DNA of 64,000 nucleotides from Acanthornis magna (taxonomy: Eukaryota; Chordata; Aves; Passeriformes; Acanthizidae). The stretch covers positions 3,906,001 through 3,970,000 of the forward strand of contig JAWUZG010000001.1 in the NCBI GenBank assembly GCA_036785705.1, given 5' to 3'. Positions 47,801 through 62,800 of the stretch are shown here, piece by piece. Position numbers and translations under genes: made by a program. The notes beneath the pieces are model-generated. The model worked only from the letters and a program-made list of their open reading frames with translations. It searched no databases and was not told the origin of the DNA. Within the stretch, counting starts at the first letter, position 1. Each line of letters opens with the position of its first letter.

Positions 47801-50800
47801 TCTCAGGTCCTTGGCACACACGTTTGAGCTGTCTCCCCTAGCCTCTGTCCTCATGGCTGTTACCCCTGACTGCGGTGCAATTTGGTACCCAGGTCACAAA
47901 TACAGCAGCTCTAATCTCAGCTCCTGCCACAAAGGCACAGAGAAAAGCTCTGCAAGTCAAAGGGAAAGGGAAAAATCCGCAAGGGAGAAAGAACCACAGC
48001 AGAAAGTTAATGGATTTCATGAAAAACCAATCAACAGCCCAGTAAACCATAAAGTGCCATGAGAATTACATGGTAAAAAAAAAAAAAAGCAAGGAAAAGA
48101 AATATTTGAACACAGCAGTGACACTGCTCCCACTCTGATTTTACAGATGCCTTTGAGGTAGAGACCTCACCTCAATCTGCTAACATTAATTACATTTGTA
48201 CTGCACTGCTCTGGAGGAGATGCCAAGAGAGCGATTTCATAGGTGAACAAAGGAGTCACGGCCTGCTCTCCTGATGCCCTGATCATCCACGGCACAACAC
48301 GGCTTTGCTGCTGTGAGCCAGCACATCCCTAATGCACAGCACTCTCTGACAGCACCCCTGGGGTCCTCCAGGCAGGACAGGGAAGAGGAGGGAGGGGAAA
48401 TCTGCATCTCAGGGCAAGAATTTTGTTCCCTGCCCTCCACAGACCCTGCATGATGCTGTGGGCACTAAGTCCTACTTACCATCTATGATCAGGGAGGCTC
48501 TCTGGGTTGGCTTCTTCCCAGATTTGATGCGATACTCGTTGATGGCATTCTCGATCTCCTGCAGTTTCTTCAGGGCGTTCAGGTAGGATGTCTTCCTCTG
48601 CTTCTTCAGCTTTTTGCTGACATTAGGGTCGCTTGCCAGGCGCCGTGCAGCCTCTGTGATCTGGGACTGGATGGCAAATTCCCTCTCCAGGCGCTCCAGC
48701 TCTGCCTCCTGGTGAAAGGCAAGTGGATTCTGGTTACCACCAAACTCTCCAAGCTCAGCTATGGGGAACCTCTTCTGAACCTGACTGGTGGCCTCCAACT
48801 AAGGCTTCCCATCAGCAAAGCATCCACAGTCATGCTGCCGCCCTCATCTCACTCTCACCTGCTCACACAAGTGCCTGGAAGCACAGCTGGTGGAAGGGAT
48901 AACGTGTACAAGGAGGACATGTGTGCTCCAGCGCTAACCCTAATGTGCTGTTTGACTTTTCATGCAGTTCGATATGGCTGAGCTCAATGGTGCTCTAGTG
49001 CTGACACATTCGTGCTTTTACACCCATCTGTGGGTCACACTTGCCTCCCACCTGCTCTTCTGTTTCCTATCTCCCTATTTAAGCCCCATTTGATATCACT
49101 GCTACGTACTGGTGCAAAGCTACAGCTTTAACCTTCTTGACAGGTTTGTTTGGCAACCACCAAGCACTTCGGGGTAAACCAGGGCAAAGATGGGCTAACT
49201 CCTCCCCAGTGGATGGCTGTCAAAATCCAGGGGTGAGTATGAGCTGAAGTAATCATGGGCCGCTGTAACTGATGGCACTAGAAAATTGTCTCCTTGAGTT
49301 ACCAGCCAGGAGGGTGATCTCAGAGCCAGCAGTGTGTAACAGCAAGCTCTCTGTACGCCAGAAAGAACCAGTGCCCCCAATGTTAGCCCTTGCAGGATCT
49401 CAGCTGAGTTTTTAAATGCAACCAGGTGTATCCTGGAAGCTACCTATCCATTTTTGGTTATCTTCCAAGGGATTTAGGCCAATTTATGCCAATGCATAAA
49501 CTGATACAGAGCTTCCCAGTCGGCACCAGGACCCCAAACTGTGAGCTTCAAAGGGCCTTGCTAATCTGCAATGGATCTGGCTACCTCCCCCAGCTCAATG
49601 GAATTAGTCTGCTATAAAGAGGAACCCAGCACATTGCAAATTAGGGAAAAAAATGACAAGCTTTTCTACTTTTAGTGAACGGTGAGACAGCCATATATTC
49701 ACGGAGATCCCCGTTACGCAAATTCAAATCCTCCCTTTGTTCAGCAGCAGTGTAAGAGCTGATGCTGTGGGATTTAATCAGACTGAAGTCGTTCTCTGAA
49801 GTTTTTATTTTGGGCTTCTGGCTTAAAAAATATACCTTTGCTATCAGTGATGAGTCAGCATTGCCTTAAAACTATAATTATCACTTCCCTCACTTAACTG
49901 AAGACTGAACCCACCCTCTGTCTTTTTAACAGATCCCTTTTTGCTTTGAAGACTTCATAAGCTCTATTAGTGCCAGACTTATTAAAAGTGAACTTAACAC
50001 CATGGAGTTTTAAGGCCTGGAACCCGATTCATCATCTTCTGGTAAAAGCCTTCCCAGAGTCAGGAATTACAGACCAGGTAAAGGTGATCACCAAGAAAAA
50101 AACCAGGACCCTATCCTGCAAGTCTTGCTCTGACAAAGGCCTTGCTAAAGGTATGGTGGGTTTGTTGTGAGATGTCATTTCAGACCTTCACAGATTCAGT
50201 TTTAAATCATTCACTATATCCTAGGAAAAACAAATTAATTTTCCTCCTATCCATAATTGTCTATTTTCCTCCGGTGAGGCCCCTATAAATAAAGTCCTAG
50301 GAAATGAGAGCTATCGTCTGCCTTCAGATGGAAATGCCTTCCTTCAGGTCCTTGTCATAGTTGGTAATTTCAGTCCTGGATTTACGTGGTTGAGGGAGTA
50401 TTTCACCTTTTGTTTTAATTTCCAGTGTTTGCACTTGCTGAAAAGTGCATGAAAACCACCGCTTCCCTCACTGAATGCTTTCAAACTGGCAGCCAAACAC
50501 AGCTCAACATCATTCTTCGAGAACAGAAATTTATGGTTTTCAACACAGCCTTAAAAGTCGACAGACGAAGGCAGAGGTGGAGGGAAGCTGAGTCAGCGTG
50601 TTTGGATTGCTGCTGCCAAAAGGCAGAGTGCCTGCACTGGGGAGGAGCTGCTTTACCTTCCTGCTCTCCCCACCTCACCTTGCCACTGGAGTAAGGAGAT
50701 TCCTCACCCGCTGGCCCCAAAAGCTGCCCTGTAGCAATAGGAGCTGGGGAAGCTGGAGATCAGGTTATAGTTGGGCAGCCAACAGACTGCAGGGGTTTTA

Positions 50801-53800
50801 GGAGTAATTCAGCTAAGACATGCTTCCCCTTTGAAAAGCTTAATTAAATGTGCTAGTTCATGAATATTTGACTGCGGTGGAATTCCTCTCCCAGGCTCCA
50901 TTGAGAACAAAACTAAAGAGCTCCAGCTGTTTATTTTTTCAGCAGAAGGAAAATGCCAACAAAACGACAAACAGTTAATTCCCTGGCTGAACTGAGCCTT
51001 AAACCACACAGTCACACCAGCTTCAGTCTCTCCTCCTACAAAAATAAAAAGGAAACTCAAGACTGGAATATACACAAGTGTCTTGAGACAAATGTGCCTC
51101 CACAGACAATAGTTGTTCTGTGAATCCGGTCCCGCCTTACAGCTGCTGCAGGCCTGTTTTCACAGCCACGGTTCAGGGCACTGACCCAGCACATCGTGGG
51201 AGCAAGCAAGGGAACAAACACTCCCTGGCAAACTTAGAAAAATGTAACTCCAGCTCCCCATAGGTAGGGATGAAGGCTCTTTTGTTTAAGGACTGAGGAG
51301 CAAAATGCTTTTATCTCGCTATGGCAGGGCTGAGATGGATAATGGTGATGCTTTTCTCCCCGGTTAGAGGGGGCCTGATTTTGGATTGCTACTGGAATGG
51401 AAAGCAAGTGGCTTTTTGCAAAAACAAGACAGGCAGAAGGAGGGCTCAGATGGCTTGGGGGGCTCCTGATATGCTCCCTGCTTACACAAATCACTGCACT
51501 TTGTCACCAGAGCACTTGCACTGCCATGGTGCAGTTGGTCACCCGGGCTATTACTGTTACCTCTAGCAAAGCCAGAGCTGAACCTCAAGCATTTCACCTT
51601 TACTCTGAGTCTCAAGTAAAGTCACCAACTCTCTCACTGCTTCCCCATTCTGATGGATATAAAAAAACCCCCAAACAAATGGGCACTGGGACTAAATACA
51701 GTAATTCAAAGCAAAAACAACCACAGGGCTGATGGTTCCTGTGTGATGCTCAGTGGATATATTAGAGACCTGAGATGGGGACACGGGTCTGGAAAGGAAG
51801 GGCACAGCCTCACCTCTCCCTTAGGAAGGATTTTCTGCTCATCCAGTTTAAAGGCAGTTCCTATTCTTCTCCTTACAATAGGTGGCTCCTCCCCAGGATC
51901 CAGGGGGTATTCTCGTGGCAGCTTTCCTGTGAGCTCCTGTAAGCAGAAAATGTTGTTAGTGCTCTGAGAAATCCTGCAGCAGAGCAAAGCACAACACTGC
52001 TCTGGTGTGACCCTAAAGTGACAGGCGTTCATTAACAACATATCCAGTTCAGCCAGCTGATAAACACACAGGGGAGCACCCAGCCCTGCAAACTCAGAAC
52101 CTGACACTGAGGGTGGGGACCTTTTCACCAAAGCTGTGCATGAATACTGATCTTTGTTGCTTGCCCTGAGCAGGTCTGTAAGTGGTGCCCATCCCTAGGG
52201 CGTCAGGCCCTGAGGCCGAGCAGGCTGCAGCACACAAGCTTTCATCTCTGCTGCAGGGTGAGCAGGAACCAAGAGCTCCTATCTGCCGAGCTACTTGTGA
52301 GAGGGACGAGCAGACCTGAGAGCCTTCCTGCAGGATGCAGGTCTGCTGAGTCAGAAAGCCACAATGGTAACAGCCGTGCAGGTTATGACCTGCACAGAAA
52401 AACATTCCCACCTGATTCATGATGTGTCTGAGAAGAATGCAGTGGAAATGGCCACTAAAAGCAGTGCCTGGTACCTCATTACCTGTCTGATAACACTTCA
52501 TGTATCGTCTTCCAAACCCCAGTGATGTCATGGGCAGCTCTGCAGCAATTATTAGCTGATTCTCTGTCAGACTGATGGGGTTATTTGCAAAGATTTGTTC
52601 AAAAGCTGAAGCAAACCCCACAGAATTGCGGAATACGTGGAACACAGGAAGCAGCAAGCACCACTACTGATGTTAACACTGTGGGACTTTTCCCCCGGAC
52701 TACACAATGCAGACACACATATCTGAAGGCACTGAACTGCCTAGAGAAAAAGGCAGGAGCCTGACTACCAGCACAGCCCCAACTCCTTGTACTCAAAAGT
52801 CTCCCCATGAAGGACAAAAGGCTTTTGTGTTCCTCAGCATCAGCCTTGAGAGGATCCAGCTGGCAGAGTAACCTAAATCATCTGAATCCCAAAGAACAGC
52901 AGCTGACCTTAATGCGAGTGTGGGTGCACAGCCCAGTCCCTGCCTGCACTCGCCTCTCCTCCACTCCCTAATGAGGATTTTTCTTTCTACTCTTTTCAGG
53001 TCACTAGGAAACAAGGACCTGGCCTTTTCAAATCTTCCCTTTAAGCAATTCCCAGCAAAATGGGTTCACAGCAGAGCTCTGTGTCGATGTGCACAGCCCC
53101 CTGTTGAGAGTGGCATGGCTGCAATGTCTCAGAGTCCCACTCTGCATCGCCCCTCCAGCCCTGTGGGGTTATTTCAGTTTTTCTTTCAAAATGTGTTCTT
53201 CCTACTGAGATGTGGCTTTAAGCACTGCACTGAGACACAGATTCCATATCCCTATCCCGAGGGTAACAGGGATTATTTTCTTTTTAACTCCTAATGTAAT
53301 ATGAAGCAGAGCAGTGGGGAAAGAGTTAATCTTCTGTAAAATCTGTACAGATCAGAGCAAGACAAAATGAATGTGGGCTACCATGCTGCCTCCACAAGCT
53401 AAAAAGTATTCAAAGGCACGATCATGAAACGGAATCTAAATTAATAAGTAACTGGAGTAGTGATGGCCTGAAGTAACCTGATGCCAGCGTTATGAATGGT
53501 TCTGGCCATACTTTCTTAATTATGCCCCCACTTTTAACCCTTTTTTATCTCCTGGTTTGCCACCTTCTCCCTCTGTTTTGGCCATTCCCATGCCAAAGCA
53601 GAAAGGAAGAAGGGGAGCCTGAGAGGAAGCTTTCAACTACCAGCTGCTGATGGATGAGTTGTAGGGTTGCAAGATGGGGTCAGATTCAAAGTGTCCATTA
53701 ACTGCCGCTCTCAAATCTCCTAAGGAAAGCACGAACGCTTTCTACCAGCTCTTAGGGCACTGACAGATGGGCTCTGGCCAGCCTTGCTGCAGCACATTAA

Positions 53801-56800
53801 GGAGTTATTGCTCCTTATCCCCAGCTCCATGCCCCAGTGGGAGCTTTTGCTGCACCCTGGTTGCTCCTGAAGTGCCTATGGCTGCACCAAATAAAGGGCT
53901 GAGTTAAAGGGAAGGGCATTGCGCTGTGAGCTCCTGCAGCTGTGGCACAGGCACATCTTCCCCTGCATCCGGTGCTGCTGCAAGGATTAGTCATCGGCAG
54001 TCAGGCAGGGTTAGCTCAGGGTAGTAAATTCCTCCAGGCCAAGTAGAGCCTCCAGACCTTGACTGTCAGCCCCTGAAGAGCTGTGATTTCTTCCTGTGGA
54101 TGATCTCAGCTCAACGGACTTAGAGATTGGATCTGATCCTGTGACTTTTTTCAGCACAAGTTGTTTGCTGAAATCAACCAGGAATTCTCAGGTGGGAAGG
54201 GATTGCTCCCATAAAGAACAGGAGCAGCAGAGATTTCTGCTGGTGTACTTTGTTGAGAGGTATTTTCCTCAACCTGCTCTTTTTGGCATTAAAACTATAC
54301 ATTAATTGAAACAAAGTGCAATGAGACCAGAGTCAGGGACCTATTTCTCCCAGTTTTGCCAAAGGTGCACATACACATCAAACATTAAGCAAGAACTGGA
54401 AGATCTCTGTGCCACTGTCTGCAGCCAGTTTCCTATTGTGTTACCCATCACGACTTATCGTTAAATTCAGATACTCAGGCCTGGTAAACATAGGAGGATT
54501 GCTGAATGACCTGAGTATGCTGCTGCTAATCTCCACACACAGCTGCAGCAGGGCTGTGATTTCCCCAAACGTTAAACTGATCTCTAAATGGCCTCCTCTG
54601 TACTCCAAAATGAACTGGCAGGTGAGTGGGAAGGTTGGAAGGTTGGTGGGAAGCAGGGAGCTATCCTGCATGTCCTGGGATGACCACAGTCTTCCCCCTT
54701 TGAAAGGTGTGCCACCACACTGGTATTCCTTTCCAGCAGTGCCAGAGCTGAGTGGATGAAAGCAATCTACACGGAGCCAATGAGACCTTGTCTGCTGTAA
54801 GGAAGAGCATGCTCTGAGAAGAAAAGCACATAAAGTTGGGCCTGCTCCAAGAAGAAAGTGCCAGCCTGGGTTTTTTTTTTTTGCTAATGGAGTCAAAAGT
54901 ATTTGAGAAGTGATGACCAGCACACAGGACAAGCCTTCCTACGCCATCCAGGTAGTGGTATAGTCTCACCGAAGTCAGCAAGAAGCCTGGCTGAATACAG
55001 TTTATTAAACACAATTTCAAACAGCAGACATGGATGCTGCGCTCCTTCCTAGCCCCAAGGCAACTGGGTACCCAGCTGATGTGGGGTCCCCTTCTCTGGG
55101 GGAAAAAAGTCCTTGGACATTGCAATCTGCAGCTGAAACAGCTGGATCTCCCTGAGGCCATTGCACAATGGGTTTTGTAAGAGGTGACTGTGGAAGGAAT
55201 CTCTTCTGACCCCACCTCCAAACAAGGAGCATGCTATAACAAAGCAAGCAACAAAGTGTTCCAGGTTATAAAATGTCCATTGCCTACCGCTTCCCGCAGG
55301 CACAGTTTCTTTAGCTCTTCCAAACGCTGGCGCAGTGTCTCTTCCAAAGCTTCTTGCCTGGACTTCAGCGCAGCCAGCATGTCTTTCTTGGCAGACTGAG
55401 AACTGTCTGACTCTTGGGAACCTGTCAATAAACAATGATTTCACTAGGCCAGCTGACAGCACAATACACATCTGGAGTGCTTGTAATTTTACCAAAGCCT
55501 GGATGCAGTCCTTCCAAAAAGAAATTGGACTATGACATGAAGCAGGTGTTACCCAGTCATGTTTGTTTACAGCAAATCCTTAATGTTGTTTAAGCTAATA
55601 GTCAGAGATTGGACAGTGGAGCACACAAAGACATTTGTAATCATTATCTGGAAAAACAAAAGCAGCAAAATTATGCTAAATCTAAAGATCTAGAAAAAAA
55701 CACATACAATTCCCATGAAAGTTCCCAATGGCAAATAACAGTACAGTTTAGAAACCCCTGGAGAGGCATTTTTTGGAAATTAAGCCAAGGAGAAACCATT
55801 TGACAATACAGCCTACTTCTTAAGAACTGCAATTATCCTAGTAGCAAACATGTAATTCAATCCACTCACGGGGCCTGTTCTATGAAAAGCTGTAATGGAA
55901 CAAAATTACCTAGCAAGATTCCTGTAAAATACACCAAAAAACCCTAGCCATAGCTCCTTCTAGGATAGTAGCTGTTTCTTGGGAAGATGTAGATCGAGAT
56001 ATCTAAACTGGATGTCCAAACAGCTTGGCTTTTCAAGTGGCAATTACCCAGCAACTCCCACTGAAGTAAGTCCATGCATTAAGTCAGACTCGGTTGCTTG
56101 GGTGTCATGACATTTGTAATTTCAGCTCTCCAGGGGAACTCCTTGATGAAGTAACCTCATCCTTTGTCACTGTGTGTCCCCCCACATCCAATAAAGGATG
56201 GATACTCTCCTTTTCCCTCCTTTTGCTGCATTAGTATCAATAGAAACATCTCTTTACAGCAGTGGCCTGTCCCCTGCCCCTCTTGAGCAATGGCACAGAC
56301 AAAGCAGACCTTTATTATCTGCAAGAATCAGACACAACAGGATGCTACATGGAGTTTTCTGTGTACCTGTCATCAGATGGGGGCTAGGGGGGCTCCGTTT
56401 GCAGCTTGGCCTCCAAGCATTCAGTGAAAACACTCAGTCCAAGGAGGTTGAAAAAGCTGTTATTTCACAGAGCTTTGGAAGGAACCTGGGAACAATTCTT
56501 TGTTTTGGCAGCAAAACAGTGAAATTTGTGCTTTCAGCTTCATCTTTCATTGCTACTATTCCAGCAGACCATTAAAGCTAAACTGAAAGAGGACTGAGGC
56601 AAAAATTGCCACAAAACAGTTCTACATTGGCCCAGGGGGAGCAGAGAATCTCACAGATCTTTTCCACCAATATTTTCTGCAGTTTTCATAGAGAAAGATA
56701 GCTGGCATTTAGTCAATGAAACACCACTCTGCTTCCTTACACCTTTCACTGGGCTGCCCTGAAGTGGGGGTGGTGGAAGAGGTTTCTCTAAAGGTCAGCC

Positions 56801-59800
56801 AGGCTGAGCATTAACAGACAAAGGAGAAGAACCTCATGGTAAGATTCCTGTTTAATTGCTGTAGTCATCCTCATTTTATTTGTAAAGCAACAAAACTCAA
56901 CTCTGCAGACATGTCTGTGCTGGAAGAACTTGACGGGACCTTCTAGAAGAGCTGTGTATTTGCACCGGCAGGGAAACTCCTCTCCAGCACTTAGTAATTC
57001 TTAATAGTAACCCTGGTGAGCAGTTACTAGCAAAACTGAACTGCTGAATTTCTTCAAGGACTTGTCAACAAACTGCCGAGTCCCGGTTAAAAGCTGCTCA
57101 TGATTCCAGCAGATGTTTTGAACCTTTTTCTTTTTTCTTTTATGACAACTTTAATGACCTGTGTTTTCCTTTCAACTGCTCTTCCCCTTTCCTTCCTCTG
57201 TCTGCTCCATACCTCCACGCCAGCTGCGGATTTATTTTTAAAAGCTATTCCTTTTTGCTTTGTGCGTTGCCACAGCAGCTACACAGAAACATTTAAAAAT
57301 ATATGAACAGCCTGGCCAGATACCTGTGCTGATTCGGGCTATGCCCACGAGAAGGAAACAAAAGGCTTCTGGCTGAGCTGGTATAGACCCAAATCAAGCA
57401 CAGACAGTTCACAGCATCTGCTCCAGCTGTGCTTTCCCTGTGGGAGAACCATGCTGGTCTCAACCCTGATGCCATTGGTGCACATTTTGTCCACTGAGTG
57501 CACATTTTGCCATCTTTTTCACACCTCCCAAAAAGCAAAGGAACTGGAGGAGACCTGGAAGTGCATTGTCACATTCTGAGTGAAGCAATAGGATTACTCC
57601 TGAAACCAAAGTCATCCACTGACTGGCACTAATGTTTGTTTTAAAATTTTTATTTAAAAGTGGAATTATTTTGGAGCGTATTATTAGGTTTTTATCGGCT
57701 GGATACTCTGCTTGTTCTCACAGGTGAAAAGCAAATGGAAATTTGATCAGTCAAGAGAACCACACCTGGATGAGATGACTGTAAATGAGCAGAGAACAGT
57801 GTTTTGTATTGCTGTGTGCCTATGGCTTCCATTAGAGGCTCTTTATTTCTAAATATGTATCAATCCCGCCTTGAATAAGGCTGTGATCACAGATCCGCTT
57901 CTAAACCCAGTGGCAATTGACCCAAAAATGTCAGGATAAATCAAAATACCATAAAAATAACCAAGAAATAATCAAAGACTAGCACAAACAAAACCAATCA
58001 AGCAGATACTACCTTAAATCAGCCTTATTAGATATGGTCACTGAGTCATGGCTGCCCAGTGCCTTCCAAAGGGGATCATCACCAGAGAAAAATCAAAACT
58101 TCAGTCCTAAACCAAGAGACTCCTGCTGCAACAGAAATGGTTGAGAGGGAGGCTTTCTTAGGTGTTTTATCTCCCACAATTAGGGTTAATTCCTAATGCA
58201 GTAAATGGGAGAAATGTTGCTGAAATATATAATTCTCCTGTACAGTATTTGAACCTTTCTGTGAAAATTATTATTTAGCCTACTTCCTATTTGCAGTGCG
58301 AGGATTTACCAAACTCTGCATTTGAACACATGCTTCTGCAGAACCATTTGATGCCCCTAAAACAAAAAGGATTGTGAGAATACACCAGGTAGCAGGGCCT
58401 TCTCTCTGGTGGGCACCAGGAACCTGCAGAACTGGGGGTTGTCTTTATGTGTATGTGCCCTCTCTTCCTTAGCATACAGGATGGGACACAGGTCTTGGCA
58501 ACCTAAATGTTCACGTAATACCCTACAAATTTGTAGAAACAGTACTCATAGTCTGACACCCACACGGCCTCTCTAAATGATTTCTTCATCCACTGACATT
58601 CAAGAGAACATGAGCTGAGAAATGCGGGGAGAACATGATCCTCCCTGTCCAACTCACTTCTCCAGCAGAATTCATGGCCGAACTTCACCAATGCTAACAG
58701 GCTGGGTTCTGCTCACTTCAATAGTGAGGTCAGGACAGTCTTGGTGATGTTGATAGGGACATGTAGCACGTAAGTCACACCACCGAAGTGGTTATGCAGG
58801 TACAGGACTGCTGGGGTCCAAGACAAGCCTGCCAAAGGGATGAGACCAGACACCACTTTGGAGAGAAAAGCCCTGCCAGTAACTCATTGTCCCTATTTCC
58901 TCTGCCTATTGTAGCAGAGTGGAGTCAGCTTGGAAAAGGGATAAATGAGAAGGATGAAAACAAGCAGGGTGGACAGATGGGATGCTGAAGAGCAGAGGAA
59001 GCCAAGTCTTGGTGACACTAATTGTGAGGGGAGAGGAGATGCAACAAGGTGGCTGAGCAGCAGCAGCAAGGAAGAACCATCCAGGCATCTCTTCTTTCTC
59101 ATTCCACGAGTCTCCTGCTCCAGGAAAAACACATCTAAATATGGCAAGCCCTTCACGCTACATCCGACTGCTGGCTCCAGCTGGCTGGCATTTGATTGAG
59201 GTCCCCCGAGCGGGGAGGGACATTTTCCCCACGCTGCTCTGTGCCAGGGCCGTGGGTGACTCAGTGCGCCAGGATGTCAGTGCACAACAACCCCAGCCAG
59301 CCGCTATCTCTGCTCTGCCCCACACATAGGATTTCCTCCACGGCGCGCGGGAGCTCGGCTGGAGCTGCTCCACACAGGATGTGCTCAGATATCCTGCGGG
59401 CGACTCGTCTTCGCCAGCCCCCGCGCTCGTGTGGGTGCTGTTTATCTGCTCCAACGCCCCCGGGGCGGTCCAGCTGGGACACGGCCCCGCCGGATGCAGC
59501 GGCGGGGCTGGGAACAGGCTGGCTGGACTCTGCTTTGGCGTTTTCAAACGTAAACAGGCCCCTGCACAGGAAACCTCCATCGCTGTAGAAGGAATGGGGC
59601 TCAGGGGCCGGAGGCTCCTCAGATGTATCTGCAGAGCTAAAGCAGAGATGCTCCTCTGGGCTGTCTGCTCTGCCCACAGAGATGAAGAAGGTGGTCTGGG
59701 GTTCAGTCCAACAATAACCGAGTGACTACACAGCTCCTCACTAGCTCCGAGCCCTGCAGAACTCTTACAGCATGGACTGCTCCAAGGGAAAAATCCACCT

Positions 59801-62800
59801 TAGACCTACCTTGGTTTAATTCTGCTGGCTTTGATTTGGTTCCTGCCCCTGTGAAAGCAGAGCTTGCATTCATGGGCAAATCTTACCCCGGATGTCCAGG
59901 AATGGCCCACAGATCCTGAGCAGAAGATCCCTGAGCTAAATCACAGCAGCCCACTGTCCTAGGGAGGCCCCTTCAGATTCTAAATTAGGACAAAAGTTAG
60001 AGTCAGCTTGTCAGAAATGGACTTGGCTATCAGAATTACAAATCTGCAGCAGACCGGCTGAGATCAAGAGCGTGGGAAAAATGGAGGAGCTGAGGCTTTA
60101 GTCTTGAATTGCTGTCATCATGAGGAAGCCACTTCCCAGTGCAAGACTCCATCTCCCCTCTGCTGTCTCTTGAGACTGTAAGTGATGTGGGGCAGCAATT
60201 GCCTTGTACTTCACAGCAGGATCTTCTCCAGACAGTGTGACAGCTGGAAGCAACAACAAACTTTTCCTTGCAGACTCGCAGCAAGCCCAGGGGAGACATG
60301 CCAGTTTTGGCATGCTCCTCACAGTGCTGACAGCCCCTTCAGTGAGGAGTAGTGAGATGGAGGGAGGAAATGACTGCAAGTAATTTTCAGGAAAAAAGAA
60401 CTGAGAACAGTAGGGAAGTGGGGGCAAACAGAGATTCAGTCCTGACCTTGTGATTTCGAGTCACTTGAGGTATTTATAGCCTGGAAGTCTACAGTGGCCA
60501 CTTAATCATTTGCACTTATTCTCTTCAGTGTGCAGGCTGTACTGCGATAACCCATCATTGTTATGGTTGTGTGCCGATAATCATTGGCACAATGGGAGGA
60601 AACACAAAGCCTGGGACAGAGCCAGTGACTGTGCCCAGTGGGACACGCAGTGAATGCCCCCTCCCGTCCAGCGGGACAGGGATGGGTCACCTCCACCAGC
60701 CTGGCTCGAGGGAAGAGGCTCTTGGAGCAGAGGGGTCTGAGTGACTGTGTGGAAGCAATCCAGAGTTTTCAATTCCCTGGTACCTGACCTCTGCTAGACG
60801 TCTTCTCTCAATACTTTCTTGTAGCTGCTGGTAGCTGCTGGAAGGCACACAGCAGCAGCAAACCCTGCAGCTCTCCTCAGCATCTTAGGGAGACCCCTGT
60901 CTTCAAAGCTGTCAGGACATAAAAAGGCAGCTCTGACAACAAGGGAGCCGTGCTTGCTTGGCCCACCAGCAGCACTCGACAGAAAGAGAGGATCACACAG
61001 TCCTGTGAAGGCACCCAGGTGGGCAGATCCACCTACCCAGGACTGAAGAAATGACTCACATGGTCAACGAACTCTGGGTGGGTCTAGTCACTAGTGCAAT
61101 TCTGATGAGTCTACAAATCCTGTGCTCAGCCAGAAATGTGCAGGGAGCACAAACATACAGAAATAAAAGCATGGGCAGGTCCCAGTTTGGAATTTCCATC
61201 CACATAATCCTGATAGATGTTGGCCCCACAGCAGCTTTTCTGGGCCTGATTTTCTGCTGGCTTACACCTGGCTACTGCTCTCTCCAGGTGTAAGAGCAGA
61301 AGCAGACCCCAGCGTTTTTTTCCAGGAATGCAAAAAGTCCATGTATTAACATGGAAACAGGATTACTACCAAGTAGCTCTCACAAACTTGGGAATGGTGC
61401 CCAGGAAGCTGAGATATTGGAACGACTTTAAGAACTTGGGGTACTTAACATTATTTACTTTCCAGCAGGAGAGCTGGAAAAAATGCCAAACAAACAAAGA
61501 GTTCCAACAACCCGACACCAATCTGGGAGCTGCTGAGCTACTGCAACTCCCTAAGCGATGGGAGGCACAGACAGTGGATTGTATACTTTGTCAGGAAGAC
61601 CTCAGGAGCAGAAAGGCAACTCTGTTTGCAGGCAAGGCAAGGAATTGCACAGCAAGCAGCTCTGGAAGCACTGCACATTTTAACCCCTTGCTGAACATTT
61701 TCCAAGCAGGAAAGTGTGCCTTTTAAGAGACATGAAGGATACAGTGATGCAAAGCTAATCTAGTACATCAGTGTGGGTTCAGTTTTAAACCATTGGCATT
61801 CTTAGATGGGTTCTTCCCTTGTCCAAGCATGAGAAGGTTATTCTCTGCTGCTACACATCTCTACACATTTGGTTTTGATAACTTGATGTGATGCTTAATG
61901 GAAGGTTTTTAATTGTCTGAAACTGTTAATTACAGTAGTACCAGCGACCTTGCCCTCCTGAAGAGCTCACCTAAGCAGCTTCAAGCTCTTTGCTAAGTAT
62001 TAATCACTGCTTTATGCCTGTAGTGACATTTATCACTGTTTTACACACAGCTTGTCTGGTTCAGATAGAGAGAAGAGTATCAAAGAGACAGAGACAACCT
62101 CCTGACACTCCTCCCTCAATCCTTCTGTCCTCATGCTCTAGCTCTCCTCTGCATCACCTCCCCTTGTGTTTCTCTCACAGATTACATCTTCTTCACACAG
62201 GAAAGTGCTCTAAGCCACAAGACGAAACCTCCAAGACCGTGGCACTAGTTTGGTAGAGTGCTAGGGAATAGTTCTGCTGAGCCTGGGACAGCAGCCAAAT
62301 TCCAGCAACAGAGAGGCAAAGCAGACGTGCACTCTGTGAAGAAGTCTCAACAATGCTGAAGAACATCATCAGTTCCCAGCCTCAGTTTCCCTTGTGAGCT
62401 GCACTGGCTGACTGCTTTCCTCACTGCTGGCTGGGCACTCCTTCACAAACCCATCTGCCTCAGGATGAGCTGGATACCAAAGGATGGTTAGGGTAGAAAT
62501 TGTGAAGAGACCACATTTCAGCTGGAAACTGAGAGGCTAGAGATGACATCCTGGAGTCAAGGAGGAAACGAGTGGTGGTAAAGAGAGAGGGGGAGGCTGC
62601 TGCCTGTGCTGTTTGTGGAGCAGTGTGCTGAGAGATGGACTGACAGCTGGACAGACAGAAAGGCTAAAGGGAAGTGACTTTCATTTCTGCAGTGCAGCTT
62701 CTGGCTGCTCCCCATTATACCATGGCCATGGTCCTTCCCACCATATTCTCTCCAGTTACAGGACAAAGGACCTACCTGATGACAGAAGACTCCCGCTGCT

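Noticed and set aside
52094..52657. 187-codon minus-strand frame in a FRMD4A intron
   Set aside because: It lies between the exons at 51814-51936 and 55288-55421, whose phases join perfectly without it. I recognise no domain and no matching splice sites.
54441..55221. 163- and 186-codon minus-strand frames in the same FRMD4A intron
   Set aside because: No recognisable homology, and the flanking exons already join in frame. Probably chance.
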